DNA of 64,000 nt from an uncultured Granulosicoccaceae bacterium (GCA_938005265.1 CALLOA010000032.1:59440-123439); one strand, 5' to 3'. Positions 52,928 to 62,810 are shown, counted from the stretch's first letter. Notes: a model not told the origin generated them from the letters alone. Translations and numbers: made by a program.

Positions 52928-53893
52928 TTATTCAGCAGCAGCAGACCTTTCTTCATGTATTCTCAACACCCCTTCAATGTTCTGGGGTAACCACTCCTCA
53001 TAATTTTGCCAATCGCTGTAGCGTGGAAATTTCAGTGTATTCTGCATTTCCTCGAGGGTCAGCCCTGCAGCTTTTGCTCTTGCAACCCTGTTTTCCAGTT
53101 CGCGCAGATACCTGGCATGTTCAACGGCGTCATTTTTAATGCCGACTTTGCCATGACCGGGAACCAGATAGGTAAAAGGCAGCCTGGTGAGTGCGTCGAT
53201 GGAGAGGTACCAATCCGGAAACTTGCCGCCTTGCAAGGTTTGATAGGGCAGGCGCTCGACTGAAACAAAATCTACAGCGAACACGGCATCTTCTTGCGGG
53301 AACTCGGCTATGATCATGTCTTCAGAGTGATTCGCACCCAGATAGTGCAGATTGACCTGTTTGCCCCCAAGGTCCAGCGTAAGCTGTTTGTCGAATAGAA
53401 CCTGGGGAAGGGCTGTGGGAATGTTTTTGCTGCGAATTAGTTCAGCTGAATTTTTATGCGCGACGATTACTGCACCACTGTCCGCGAATACCTCGCCACC
53501 TGATGCATGGTCTGCATGGTGGTGGCTGTAAAATACGTATTTCACCGGAACACCAAATCGCTGAGCAAGTTCATTTTTCAACCATTCAGCTGCCTCGCTG
53601 TTGATTGGGTCGCCCACAATAATGCCGTCGCGCGTGACATAAACGATTCCGGCATGATGGTTGTTGATAAATCTGTAGAGATCGCCGCGCACCAAAACCA
53701 GTTCACGCTTGCTCTCTTGTTGGGCATGAGCCAGATTGCCGGTTACTACCGCGACCGTAAGCAGCAGTATAGTCAGAGCGGTCAGAGCCGACGATTTGAT
53801 TGCAGTTGTCAGTCTGTTTGCTTGGCGCGGTTTGCTGGGATGCAAGTTATTGGAAGAGTGTGGACATAGATGTTTGAACAGAAAAAATTGCAT
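52928..53893 (-). CDS. Exported metallo-beta-lactamase-fold hydrolase
   Basis: A 321-residue metallo-beta-lactamase-fold protein with an export signal (SSALTALTILLLTVAVVTGNLAHAQQ). The zinc motif is SHHHADHASGGEVF, and the later LGANHSEDMIIAEF and TYLVPGHGKVG supply the remaining ligands. The periplasmic location differs from cytoplasmic glyoxalase II. It resembles the exported MBL proteins found near quinoprotein or thiosulfate pathways and could be a thioesterase or lactonase; the substrate is unknown. Downstream it faces the lipoprotein gene across the 17-bp repeat. Confidence 0.87.
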   Translation of the reverse strand: MQFFLFKHLCPHSSNNLHPSKPRQANRLTTAIKSSALTALTILLLTVAVVTGNLAHAQQESKRELVLVRGDLYRFINNHHAGIVYVTRDGIIVGDPINSEAAEWLKNELAQRFGVPVKYVFYSHHHADHASGGEVFADSGAVIVAHKNSAELIRSKNIPTALPQVLFDKQLTLDLGGKQVNLHYLGANHSEDMIIAEFPQEDAVFAVDFVSVERLPYQTLQGGKFPDWYLSIDALTRLPFTYLVPGHGKVGIKNDAVEHARYLRELENRVARAKAAGLTLEEMQNTLKFPRYSDWQNYEEWLPQNIEGVLRIHEERSAAAE

Positions 53894-54060
53894 GATTCAG
53901 CTCTATTGTTGGGTCTGTTGTTAAGGTCAACTTCTACTTCAAGTACGACCAGACCATAATACTTGGAACCGCTTACAGAGCAAGTTATTTACCCGTTGTA
54001 ATGATTGAAACTTTTTTTGACTTTAATGTTCGGGATTATATAAATATCTTTTAAATTCAC

Positions 54061-54807
54061 ATGCATGGCACTGACAATAAAACTGGTTCTTCAGAATCAC
54101 CTGTAAATGCGGGCGAAAAGAGGGGGCGTTACCTGCTGATCAAACATTCAATGGGCTGGGATTGTGATCGTGTCAGTCAGTGGATGCGAAATAGCGGAAT
54201 TGACTGCGACTGGTGTTATCCGGCTGATGCAGATTCGCTGCCCGATGCTCGCCTCTATAGCGGTGTTATATCTTTTGGCGGAGCCGTCAGCGCTAATGAC
54301 TGCACAACCTTGCCCTGGGTCAAAGACGAGATCAGATTTATTGAGCAGTGTCTTGAGCATGACCTGCGGTTTTTCGGTATCTGTCTGGGCGCCCAGATGC
54401 TGGCACGCGTGCTGGGTGCCGTTGTTGCCCCTCGGCAACCCGTATGCAAGGAGGTGGGTTTTCACAGGATTGATCCGACTGATGATTCAGGTGAATTCCT
54501 GCAGCAGTCGATGATGATGATGCAATGGCATTCGGAAGGTTTTGAATTGCCTCCCGGCACGCGTTGTTCTGCCAAAGGTGATGCTTTTCCGAATCAGGCA
54601 TTCCACGTCACGGAAGAAATCTTCGGAGTGCAATTTCACCCTGAAGTAAATCCTGAGGCGCTGGCAGTCTGGCATAAACGCAACAAGACTCGCAGCGAGG
54701 GTGTGCTTACAGACAGCGAGCGCCGCACTATGATGGATGATGCCATTGCTTACAATGACTCCATAACAAACTGGCTCGATGGTGTCCTGACACGCTGGGT
54801 AGCCTGA
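54061..54807 (+). CDS. Class I glutamine amidotransferase
   Basis: A 248-residue type 1 glutamine amidotransferase. The nucleophile Cys is in FFGICLGAQMLARVLG, and the His/Glu pair in GVQFHPEVNPEAL. The N-terminus (RYLLIKHSMGWDCDRVSQWM) and the GAVSANDCTTLPWVKDEI segment match the GMP-synthase-like single-domain group, which are used in various amidation or gamma-glutamyl hydrolysis reactions. The acceptor enzyme is not adjacent. A 167-base AT-rich gap separates it from the hydrolase gene. Confidence 0.87.
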   Translation: MHGTDNKTGSSESPVNAGEKRGRYLLIKHSMGWDCDRVSQWMRNSGIDCDWCYPADADSLPDARLYSGVISFGGAVSANDCTTLPWVKDEIRFIEQCLEHDLRFFGICLGAQMLARVLGAVVAPRQPVCKEVGFHRIDPTDDSGEFLQQSMMMMQWHSEGFELPPGTRCSAKGDAFPNQAFHVTEEIFGVQFHPEVNPEALAVWHKRNKTRSEGVLTDSERRTMMDDAIAYNDSITNWLDGVLTRWVA

Positions 54808-54953
54808 CCGAGGCACCACTCAGGTATGGCCGGGTTCTAAAGGCGATTTAGAGCACTAGCACGGTAGTTATGGCGATTCTTCCGCAGGTTTTTCGGTAAC
54901 TGAGCCTGCGATGGCTGGCGACTGAAGCGCCAGTCGATGATAATGTCGGTCCT

Positions 54954-56819
54954 ATGACCGGTGATTCCATACTCTCCACCCTGTTTGTATTTCTTGTAGC
55001 GGCTGTGCTCGCTGTACCAGGCGCGCAAAAGCTGGGGCTGGGGCGTGTGCTCGGCTATCTTGTCGCAGGCGTGTTGGTGGGGCCCTGGGGCCTTGCTTTG
55101 ATTAGGGAACCCGGGGAGCTGCAGTTGCTGACCGAGCTGGGTACCGGTCTTTTGTTGTTTCTGCTGGGTATGCAGCTAAAGCCGGCACTGCTGTTAGGTA
55201 TGAAACGCCGTATTCTGTTGCAAGGCATTCCTTTCTGGGCGATCACTACGGTGTTGTTTCTACTGATCGGATTAGCCAATGGTCTGATCTGGTACAAGTC
55301 GATTGCAGTTGCTGTTGCGCTGGCAATGTCATCATCGACGCTGATTCGGGAATTTATCGAATCAAAGAATCTGGTTGGTTCAAGTCGTGGCGATATGGCA
55401 GCTTCCATGGCCACGTCACAAGTGCTTTTGTTTTTTCCGATACTGGTACTGCTACCGTTACTTGGCTTTGGAAATCCTTTGCAGGAATTTACAGGCCTGC
55501 AGGGCGTGCTGATTGATCTTGGATTGAGTGCTGCGGTGATTGGTGCGGGACATGTGGTTTTAAAACATACTTTCAGGTACATCACCTCTACCCAGTCACC
55601 GGAATTATTCGTCGCTGCTGTCTTGCTAATGCTGGTCGGGACGGTGTTGTTGTTTAATAATCTGGGATCGTCGGGTTTGCTGGGGGCTTATCTCGCCGGC
55701 TGCCTGATGGGGTTATCGGAATTCAATAAAGAGCTTGACTCGTCCATCGGGCCTTTCAAAGGGCTGCTGTTGGGGTTCTTTTTTCTCACCCTTGGAGTTG
55801 CCATCGATCTTGGTTTGATGCTGCGTTACCCGCACATCGTGCTGGCCGTACTGGTAGTCATGTTGCTGGTGAAATTCGCACTAGCCCTGTTTATTGCCTA
55901 TCTGCGTGATGGCTGGCACCGCCAGCACCTGCTCACCGCCATGCTGGTGGCGCCGGCGGGTGAGTTGTCTTTTGTATTGCTGGCTGTTGCCATGACGTTT
56001 CAGGCCCTGGGTCGCGAGCTTGGCTCAGGTTTAATGGTTGTCGTTGCCTTATCAATGCTGCTGACGCCATTGATGCAGGTTCTGTATCAGCGACGTTACA
56101 GTATGGCGGCTTTGTCTCCAGGTGCGCAAAACGCCTTGAGTAGTGGCACTGCCGGTTCGGGATTGTCACACGCTGCAGCCGAGGTGCCTGTTGTGGTCGC
56201 AGGCTTTGGGCGTGTTGGCCAGACAGTCTGTCGAATCCTGGCTTCAGCCGGTATGAAACCCACCATAATCGATCACGACCCGGCACGACTGGTCGATGCG
56301 AAACGGCTAGGCTACACGACCTTTTGTGGTGATGCCGTGCGCCGTGATTTACTGGAAGCCGCCGGTGTTGACGAGGCAAGGGCGTTGGTTATAGCTCTGG
56401 ATGACCGTCGTCACTCAATCGCTCTGGTGAGTCTGATGCAGCAACATCATCCGGCCACAGCCCTTGTGGTACGGGGTGTCGATCGCTACCATCAAATCGA
56501 GCTGGCCTGTAGCGGTGTGGGGAAGTGTCATCGGGAGAATTTTGAATCGGCGGTATTGCTGGGCGAAGACACACTAACTGCACTGGGAATCAACTGGGAA
56601 GAAGCTGAACGCATTACTGAAGCGTTCCGCGACCATGAAACCCATTTGATTGAAGCAGAGATTACTGTCGGTGCTGAACTCCGTGCGCAGGGAGAGGCTG
56701 TTTTTTCTCCGTCTTTGTCACTGGGTTACCGGCAGGTGGATTCGGGTATTGCCGAGTTGTTAGAAAAAGATTTTGAAGCACACAGTAAAGAACAGACGCT
56801 CAAGCAGAACGAGTCCTAG
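54954..56819 (+). CDS. KefB/KefC-like monovalent cation:proton antiporter (CPA2)
   Basis: A 621-residue inner-membrane protein. About twelve membrane helices in the first 385 residues form the CPA2 exchanger core (LGYLVAGVLVGPWG, LGTGLLLFLLGMQLKPALL, LGAYLAGCLMGLSEF). A Rossmann nucleotide-binding domain of the RCK/TrkA-N type follows (VVAGFGRVGQTVCRILASAGMKPTIIDHDP). The layout is that of KefB/KefC and YbaL; the glutathione-binding loop of KefC cannot be judged safely. The role is potassium or sodium efflux in exchange for protons. Confidence 0.9.
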   Translation: MTGDSILSTLFVFLVAAVLAVPGAQKLGLGRVLGYLVAGVLVGPWGLALIREPGELQLLTELGTGLLLFLLGMQLKPALLLGMKRRILLQGIPFWAITTVLFLLIGLANGLIWYKSIAVAVALAMSSSTLIREFIESKNLVGSSRGDMAASMATSQVLLFFPILVLLPLLGFGNPLQEFTGLQGVLIDLGLSAAVIGAGHVVLKHTFRYITSTQSPELFVAAVLLMLVGTVLLFNNLGSSGLLGAYLAGCLMGLSEFNKELDSSIGPFKGLLLGFFFLTLGVAIDLGLMLRYPHIVLAVLVVMLLVKFALALFIAYLRDGWHRQHLLTAMLVAPAGELSFVLLAVAMTFQALGRELGSGLMVVVALSMLLTPLMQVLYQRRYSMAALSPGAQNALSSGTAGSGLSHAAAEVPVVVAGFGRVGQTVCRILASAGMKPTIIDHDPARLVDAKRLGYTTFCGDAVRRDLLEAAGVDEARALVIALDDRRHSIALVSLMQQHHPATALVVRGVDRYHQIELACSGVGKCHRENFESAVLLGEDTLTALGINWEEAERITEAFRDHETHLIEAEITVGAELRAQGEAVFSPSLSLGYRQVDSGIAELLEKDFEAHSKEQTLKQNES

Positions 56820-56849
56820 TTCGGTGAGGCGTATTTTGTGAGGTGTTGA

Positions 56850-57164
56850 ATGGCTGATGAAAAAATTGCGAATAAAGGCGTCAGTATGTCGCTGACTGAT
56901 TTGCTGAAACAGCATGAATTGAAAATTTCCACTGTCCGTGCCAACCGCCTTTTACTGGAAAAGGGTATCCTCGGGGAAGCTGAGCGTGTCAGTGCGGCCA
57001 GTGGTAAGGTCAAGAAATACAAAGTGCTTACCGAGCTGGGCCTCAATTACGGTGAAAATCGTGTGAGTGCGCATTCCGATCAGACATCACCCTACTATTA
57101 CGAGGCAGCTTTCGGCGACCTCGCGCAGATTTTCGAAGAGTTTCTCGCAGCTGAGAAAAAGTAA
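56850..57164 (+). CDS. Small protein of unknown function, possible DNA binding
   Basis: A 104-residue protein I do not recognise. MSLTDLLKQHELKISTVRANRLLLEKGIL has the alternation of a helix-turn-helix, and KKYKVLTELGLNYGENRVS resembles the C-terminal part of phage antirepressor-type domains, but the match is weak. The ribosome site before the ATG is TGAGGTGTTGA. It lies between the antiporter and mnmH on the same strand. It could be a regulator or a small partner of the antiporter. Confidence 0.6.
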   Translation: MADEKIANKGVSMSLTDLLKQHELKISTVRANRLLLEKGILGEAERVSAASGKVKKYKVLTELGLNYGENRVSAHSDQTSPYYYEAAFGDLAQIFEEFLAAEKK

Positions 57165-57309
57165 CGGGTGGGCAAGCTGGCCAGCATGGTAAAATTCTGC
57201 GCATTCAGTATTGCATAGCCTAAGTTATTGAAAAAAATACAATATATAGTGGATCTCATTGCCCCTGCCGCCATCGCTGTCCGTTTCAGCAAGCATCGGT
57301 GATGGCGCT

Positions 57310-58494
57310 ATGCCTGTGAGCACACAAGTTACGAATAATCTGTTATCCCTGTTTGCCAGCGATACACCTTTCCTTGATGTTCGAGCGCCTTTTGAGTTTT
57401 CCCGTGGTGCGATGCCGGGAGCTGTAAATCTACCGCTATTGGATGACCGGCAGCGTGAATTAGTGGGTACGTGTTACAAAAAAGCGGGCCAGGAGGCGGC
57501 CATTGAGTTGGGTAACTCACTTGCCACAGCACAAGTGAAAGAAAGTCGAATAGCAGCCTGGCAGAGTTTTATAGATTCAAATCCCTCCGCTGTACTTTAT
57601 TGTTTCCGCGGTGGCCTGCGTTCGCAAATATGCCAACAGTGGTTGGCTGAGAGTGGTGTATCCATCAAACGGGTAGCAGGCGGCTACAAATCGATGCGTC
57701 AGTATCTGCTTGCCGAGATCGAAACTGCAACGAAGCTTCTGCCGTTTGTAGTGCTTGGTGGGCGTACCGGTACTGGCAAGACGCATCTTTTGCTGCGCTT
57801 ACAGCGTTTTATTGATCTGGAAGGGCTGGCCTGTCATAGAGGCTCAAGTTTTGGCAAACTGCCTGATGCGCAACCGAGCAATGCAGACTTCGAAAACAGC
57901 CTGGCAGTTAACATGCTACGCCACCGTCTTATTGATGCCGGGGATAAAGGCCGTGATACTCCTTGCTCACCGATTTTTCTGGAAGACGAAGCCAAACTGA
58001 TCGGTCGCGTAGCATTACCGCAGATATTGCGTGAAAAGATGGCTGCACTACCGATGGTTTTGCTGGAGGAATCAATGCAGCGTCGGGTTGATGTGGCAAG
58101 GATGGATTATGTGGAAAAGCTTCTGGGCATTTACCAGTCACAGCTTGGTGCGGATGCTGGGTTCGAACAGTGGGTAGAGCAGCAGCGCCACTCATTGCAC
58201 CGTATCAGCAAACGCCTGGGTGGTGCGGCATACGCTCAGGCTTCCGAATTGCTTGAGCGTGCCATCGAAAGTCATCGGAGAGGGGGTGATACTCATGTTT
58301 ACGGTGAATTTATCGAATTTCTGCTGAGCAACTACTACGACCCGATGTATGACTATCAGCTGAAGCAGAAGAATCGTCCCATCCTGTTTCGCGGCACCGC
58401 CTGTGAACTCTATGAATGGGCAAAATCGTCGCCTGAACATCTGGCAGAATTCAAAGGCTCCCACAGTGAACCTGTAGCGCAGGGTTTTTTCTAG
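57310..58494 (+). CDS. mnmH: tRNA 2-selenouridine synthase
   Basis: A 394-residue enzyme that exchanges sulfur for selenium at the wobble uridine of several tRNAs, using selenophosphate. The N-terminal rhodanese domain has FLDVRAPFEFSRGAMPGAVNLP and the active Cys98 in YCFRGGLRSQ (Cys97 in E. coli). The C-terminal part has a P-loop VLGGRTGTGKTHLLLRLQ near residues 148-165. The ATG at 57310 aligns with the family start; the longer frame beginning with a TTG at 57259 is less likely. The adjacent selD supplies its substrate. Confidence 0.94.
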   Translation: MPVSTQVTNNLLSLFASDTPFLDVRAPFEFSRGAMPGAVNLPLLDDRQRELVGTCYKKAGQEAAIELGNSLATAQVKESRIAAWQSFIDSNPSAVLYCFRGGLRSQICQQWLAESGVSIKRVAGGYKSMRQYLLAEIETATKLLPFVVLGGRTGTGKTHLLLRLQRFIDLEGLACHRGSSFGKLPDAQPSNADFENSLAVNMLRHRLIDAGDKGRDTPCSPIFLEDEAKLIGRVALPQILREKMAALPMVLLEESMQRRVDVARMDYVEKLLGIYQSQLGADAGFEQWVEQQRHSLHRISKRLGGAAYAQASELLERAIESHRRGGDTHVYGEFIEFLLSNYYDPMYDYQLKQKNRPILFRGTACELYEWAKSSPEHLAEFKGSHSEPVAQGFF

Positions 58495-58557
58495 AATCAC
58501 CGCAGGGATATTTACTTCACGTGTCAGTTTTTTGATCCCGCAGGTTATTATCCAGCC

Positions 58558-60864
58558 ATGCAACATGTTCCTCTGATAAAAGATATTGTCCTGATTGGTG
58601 GTGGTCATACTCACGCTCTGCTTATACGCAAGTGGGGCATGAAGCCCTTAGCGGGAGTGCGGTTGACGCTGATTTCAAGAGATGTATTGACGCCATACTC
58701 GGGTATGCTGCCAGCCTATGTGGCTGGTCATTACAGTCATGCGCAAACTCATATTGATCTTGCCAGATTGTGCCAATGGGCCGGTGTGCAGTTTATTCAG
58801 GCATCGGTAACAGGGCTTGATCTTGTCGCTAACCGTGTATTTCTCGAGCAACGCCCACAGCTGGCGGCTGTTGAATTCGATCTGGTTTCAATTAATACCG
58901 GTTCTACACCGGACACCTCGTCAGTCCCGGGTGCTGCAGAGTTTGCGCTACCGGTTAAGCCAGTCAACCGATTTGCCGGTAAGTGGCATGCGCTTAACCA
59001 CCGATTGAATGCAGGTGATACGAAAGAGGTATCGATTGCGGTGGTGGGTGCAGGTGTTGGCGGGTTTGAACTGTTGTTGTCGTTGCACTATGCACTTGCC
59101 GGGCGAGGGATCGCTGCAAAACTTCACTGGATAGTGCGTGGCAATGAACCGTTGCGGGAGCAACCGGAAAAAGTGCGTTCACTGGCGCTTGCCCATTGCC
59201 GGGAAAAAAACATCGACGTTCATCTGCAATTCGATGTTAGTAAAGTTGAAGAAAAATCCCTGACCGCAAGTAGTGGTGACGTAGTGTCGTTTGATGAAGT
59301 GCTCTGGGTAACTGCGGCAACGGCTCCTGAATGGCCTTCACAGGCAGGGCTTGAAGTAACCGGCAGAAATTTTATATCGGTGAACGACCATCTGCAGTCA
59401 ACGTCACACCCTCAGGTTTTTGCCTGCGGCGATGTTGCTACACAAACAGCCAGCCCCAGCCCGAAAGCTGGTGTATTCGCGGTGCGTCAAGCTCCCGTGT
59501 TGTTTGAGAATTTACGCCGTGCCGTTAGTGGACAATCATTACGGCGTTATCGCCCGCAGAAAAATTTTCTCAGTCTGATTTCGCTGGGTGAGCCGTCAGC
59601 CATCGCCAGCAGAAACCGTATCGTTTTAAAAGGTGATTGGGTGTGGCGCTGGAAAGACTGGATAGACACACAGTTTATGCGCAAGTTCAGTGAATTGCCT
59701 GAGCGGGATATGCCACCACAACTTATCGCTGATATACCTGAAGGATTGCGCGAAAAGGATAAACAGACCGCCAATGATTACATGTTTTGTGGTGGTTGTG
59801 GTGCGAAAGTGGGTCCTGAGGTTCTGGCAGCGGTATTGAATGAACTTAAACCTTTTACCAGCGAATCTGTTGTTGCCAGTGAGCATGGTATTGCTGATGA
59901 TAGCTGTGTGATTGATACGGGCAGTCGCCACCTTGTGCAATCAGTCGACCAGATACGCGCCAATATTGGCGATGCTTATTTGTTTGGTCGTATAGCTGCC
60001 TTGCATGCTCTCAGTGATGTTTACGCCGGTGGCGGGTTGCCGGATTCTGCTCTGGCACTGGTGACGGTAGGCTTCAGTGAAGCTGACATCCAGCGGCGCG
60101 ATCTAGCGTTGATGATGAGTGGTGCAGTGGAAGAGCTTAACGCAGCTCGTTGTATGTTGGCTGGCGGCCACTCCAGTGTCGGGCCGGAATCCATGCTGGG
60201 TTTTGTGGTTAATGGTTTTCAACGTGATAATCCAGTGAATGTCGCTAATGTGGAAGCTGGCGATGTGCTGATACTGACCAAGCCATTAGGTACGGGTGTG
60301 GTGATGGCGGCTCACATGCGTGCACAGGCTAATGGCGAGGACGTTGCCCGGGTCATCGACATGATGTTGCAGAGTAATGGACCGGCCGCGGAAATTTTTA
60401 GCAGTCATGGTGCATTGTGTATGACCGATGTCACAGGCTTCGGGCTTTTGGGTCATACGCTTAACCTGCTGGACAGGGTCAATGCTGCAAAACGTAAACC
60501 TTTACAGGTTAGTTTGAATCTGTCACAGGTACCCGTTTTTGATGCGGCAGTCGAACTGTCAAAGCGCAACTTTAAAAGTAGTCTGTTTGCCCAGAATGCT
60601 CATTTTCGTAGTCGTTTATTCGGCGCAGTACCGCCAGAGGTCAATGATGGCTTGGTGCGGGAACGCTTGTTAATGGATCCGCAAACCAATGGCGGTATGC
60701 TTGCCATTGTGCCGGGCTCCGCGGCTAACGATTGCCTGCAGCAGTTACAACAGACATTTAGCTCTGTTGCTGTGATCGGAACCCTGCGAGATGCAACAAC
60801 TCTGGCCACCACATCGGCAGCCTCTGCGGATAAGGTTTCTGCGGGGGTATTTCTCGAAGTCTGA
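58558..60864 (+). CDS. selD: NADH-dehydrogenase-like / selenide water dikinase (SelD) fusion
   Basis: A 768-residue fusion. Residues 1 to about 390 are a pyridine-nucleotide disulphide oxidoreductase of the NDH-2 type (IVLIGGGHTHALLIRKWGM, VVGAGVGGFELLLSL, VFACGDVATQ). From about residue 400 follows SelD, which makes selenophosphate from selenide and ATP. The SelD active site is CGGCGAKVGPEV with Cys414 equal to E. coli Cys17 and the neighbouring Lys retained; Cys19 of E. coli is Ala here. Residues LAGGHSSVGPESM and GADV-like ATP motifs follow. Codons at both Cys are TGT, so no selenocysteine is used. The oxidoreductase part may help reduce selenium. Confidence 0.93.
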   Translation: MQHVPLIKDIVLIGGGHTHALLIRKWGMKPLAGVRLTLISRDVLTPYSGMLPAYVAGHYSHAQTHIDLARLCQWAGVQFIQASVTGLDLVANRVFLEQRPQLAAVEFDLVSINTGSTPDTSSVPGAAEFALPVKPVNRFAGKWHALNHRLNAGDTKEVSIAVVGAGVGGFELLLSLHYALAGRGIAAKLHWIVRGNEPLREQPEKVRSLALAHCREKNIDVHLQFDVSKVEEKSLTASSGDVVSFDEVLWVTAATAPEWPSQAGLEVTGRNFISVNDHLQSTSHPQVFACGDVATQTASPSPKAGVFAVRQAPVLFENLRRAVSGQSLRRYRPQKNFLSLISLGEPSAIASRNRIVLKGDWVWRWKDWIDTQFMRKFSELPERDMPPQLIADIPEGLREKDKQTANDYMFCGGCGAKVGPEVLAAVLNELKPFTSESVVASEHGIADDSCVIDTGSRHLVQSVDQIRANIGDAYLFGRIAALHALSDVYAGGGLPDSALALVTVGFSEADIQRRDLALMMSGAVEELNAARCMLAGGHSSVGPESMLGFVVNGFQRDNPVNVANVEAGDVLILTKPLGTGVVMAAHMRAQANGEDVARVIDMMLQSNGPAAEIFSSHGALCMTDVTGFGLLGHTLNLLDRVNAAKRKPLQVSLNLSQVPVFDAAVELSKRNFKSSLFAQNAHFRSRLFGAVPPEVNDGLVRERLLMDPQTNGGMLAIVPGSAANDCLQQLQQTFSSVAVIGTLRDATTLATTSAASADKVSAGVFLEV

Positions 60865-60988
60865 GAAGCCTAAAAAAATTGCTGATGGCATTTGCCAGAT
60901 GCCTTGCGTCCTTTTATTCAGCACGGTAAACAGGATGCTGAATTTAAACTGCTGACCTTATGGCATTGAACTATTCAGGAAGTCTGGT

Positions 60989-61870
60989 ATGAAAGTTGAC
61001 AATCCCGAACACCCCAAGCCTGCCGATGCGAATGCACGTCTGGCCGTAACACCGGTTGTTTGCTACCCGGCGGACAGTCTGGTGCCACCACCACTTGTGC
61101 AATACCGGCAATTACGCCAGTCCGCTTCCAAGAGTCTGGAAGTAACTGCCGCACCCCGTGATGCCTGTTGCTTTGAAGTCAAAGCAGGGAGCTTCTTCAG
61201 GATCACCTGTGTGGAAGGTTCCCAGGTAGGAGACCTCAATTTGTGGAACCTGCACGATCCCGGCGAACGTTTCTATTCGGGAAAAACACGTGCCTTACAC
61301 GGCACGCACCTGAGTACCGGGGATCGCATGTGGTCGGGTTTTCCGGCAATGCGGCCAATGGCTACCATTACCGAAGATACGCTGGACTGGTACGGTTTCG
61401 ATGAGTACGGTGGTTCGGTACATGATGTTATCGGTACCCGTTGTGACCCCTACACCCATCATCTCTTGAGCGGTGGTGATCACTATCATTACTGTTGCCA
61501 TTCAAATCTGACACGGGCATTTTCAGCTCATCGTGGTACTTCCCCGGCTGAAGCCGAGTCTTATGTGCATGATGTACTCAATGTATTCATGTGTACCGGA
61601 TTTAGCCGTGAAAGCGGTCAGTATTTCATGAAGGCAAGCCCGGTCCGGCCCGGTGACTATATTGAATTTTTTGCAGACATCGACTTGCTGGGTGGTTTAA
61701 GTGCCTGCCCCGGTGGAGATTGTTCTGAAATACACTCCAGCGATAAAGCCAATTGTTACCCATTGCTGGTTGAAGTCTTTGAAACACCTGCTGCGGCACT
61801 GGCGGACTGCCTTGGTGATTGGAACCCTGCTACTGCCAATGGCTATGATCGCAGCCATGGCGCTACCTAG
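60989..61870 (+). CDS. DUF1989 (urea-carboxylase-associated family) protein
   Basis: A 293-residue protein of the DUF1989 family, which often accompanies urea carboxylase or aminomethyltransferase-like genes. Family segments are EVKAGSFFRITCVEGSQVGDLNLWNLHDP, SGKTRALHGTHLSTGDRMWSGF, DVIGTRCDPYTHHLL and HYCCHSNLTRAF. Several Cys and His are conserved and could bind metal, but no reaction has been assigned with certainty. The other urea-carboxylase genes are absent. The gene is on the same strand as the dioxygenase, dgoK and aldolase genes that follow with short gaps. Confidence 0.82.
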   Translation: MKVDNPEHPKPADANARLAVTPVVCYPADSLVPPPLVQYRQLRQSASKSLEVTAAPRDACCFEVKAGSFFRITCVEGSQVGDLNLWNLHDPGERFYSGKTRALHGTHLSTGDRMWSGFPAMRPMATITEDTLDWYGFDEYGGSVHDVIGTRCDPYTHHLLSGGDHYHYCCHSNLTRAFSAHRGTSPAEAESYVHDVLNVFMCTGFSRESGQYFMKASPVRPGDYIEFFADIDLLGGLSACPGGDCSEIHSSDKANCYPLLVEVFETPAAALADCLGDWNPATANGYDRSHGAT

Positions 61871-61940
61871 TTATTCAGCACGGGTCCGAGTAGACTGATC
61901 GATTGAAATACCCGACATAGCTTCCTTCAGGAGTAGCCGC

Positions 61941-62738
61941 ATGAATCAAGCCGATATGTCTCGATGTGTAGAAGAATTCCAACGTGATGGCGTCACCTTG
62001 TTGCGGGGTGCATTTAGCGATTGGGTCGACGGCGCGCGACGCGCAATAGAAGAGAATAAAAGTAAGCCGAGTTGGCGTGAACGTACCTACCGGCCTGATG
62101 ATGGAGGTGCCGCTTTTTTTCAGGACTATTGTGTCTGGTCGCAATTTGATGGTTATCGTGCACTGGTGGAAGATTCGCCTATGGCGGAATTAGCAGCGCA
62201 ACTGATGCAGTCATCCAGTGCACGGATCTTTCATGATCACGTGCTGGTAAAAGAGCCTGGTAATTCTGTGGTGACACCCTGGCATCAGGATAAGCCCTAC
62301 TATCTGGTTGATGCAGAACGCAGTGTCAGTTTCTGGGTTGCTCTTGACCCTGTTCCTCGTGATCGGACGATTGAATACGTGGCGGGTTCCCATAGCTGGG
62401 GAAAGTCGTTCAAGCCACAGCGTTTCGATGGCACAGATTTGTATGAGGGTGATTCGTCTGATGTGGTTCCGGATATTGATAACAACCGGGATGATTATAA
62501 TATTCTTGGCTGGGCAGTAGAGCCCGGTGATGCTGTTGCATTCCAGTTTGGCGTGCTACACGGTGCTGCTGCCAACAGTTCTCCGGACAGGCGCCGTGTC
62601 ATTTCCTTGCGCTGGGTAGGAGATGGTGCAACGTTTGCCAAACGACCCGGCAAGACTTCACCCGCTTTTCCGGATCTCCACTACAGCGATGGCGCACCTT
62701 TTGAAGGCGCTGATTTTCCGCAACTCTATCCACGTTGA
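61941..62738 (+). CDS. Phytanoyl-CoA dioxygenase-family protein (PhyH)
   Basis: A 265-residue Fe(II)/2-oxoglutarate dioxygenase. The metal motif is HQD (PWHQDKPYYLVDAERSVSFWVALD), with the distal His in VLHGAAANSSPDRRRVISLRW, where the Arg for 2-oxoglutarate binding follows. This is the PhyH pattern. The family hydroxylates many small molecules, and the substrate here is unknown. GGAG lies about nine bases before the ATG. Its place between DUF1989 and dgoK suggests a catabolic or sugar-acid context. Confidence 0.9.
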   Translation: MNQADMSRCVEEFQRDGVTLLRGAFSDWVDGARRAIEENKSKPSWRERTYRPDDGGAAFFQDYCVWSQFDGYRALVEDSPMAELAAQLMQSSSARIFHDHVLVKEPGNSVVTPWHQDKPYYLVDAERSVSFWVALDPVPRDRTIEYVAGSHSWGKSFKPQRFDGTDLYEGDSSDVVPDIDNNRDDYNILGWAVEPGDAVAFQFGVLHGAAANSSPDRRRVISLRWVGDGATFAKRPGKTSPAFPDLHYSDGAPFEGADFPQLYPR

Positions 62739-62810
62739 GATTTTGTTGCCAGCACAGCTGTCAGGCTTACAGGCCTGATCTAAAAAATAGTTATTGGAAA
62801 AGTCGGCGTG

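Noticed and set aside
59788..59799. Possible selenocysteine in the SelD catalytic site
   Set aside because: Both codons are TGT (Cys); no TGA occurs in frame, so the enzyme is the Cys type.
60880..60910. Hairpin-like words after selD as a terminator
   Set aside because: Only about five paired bases and no continuous T-run.
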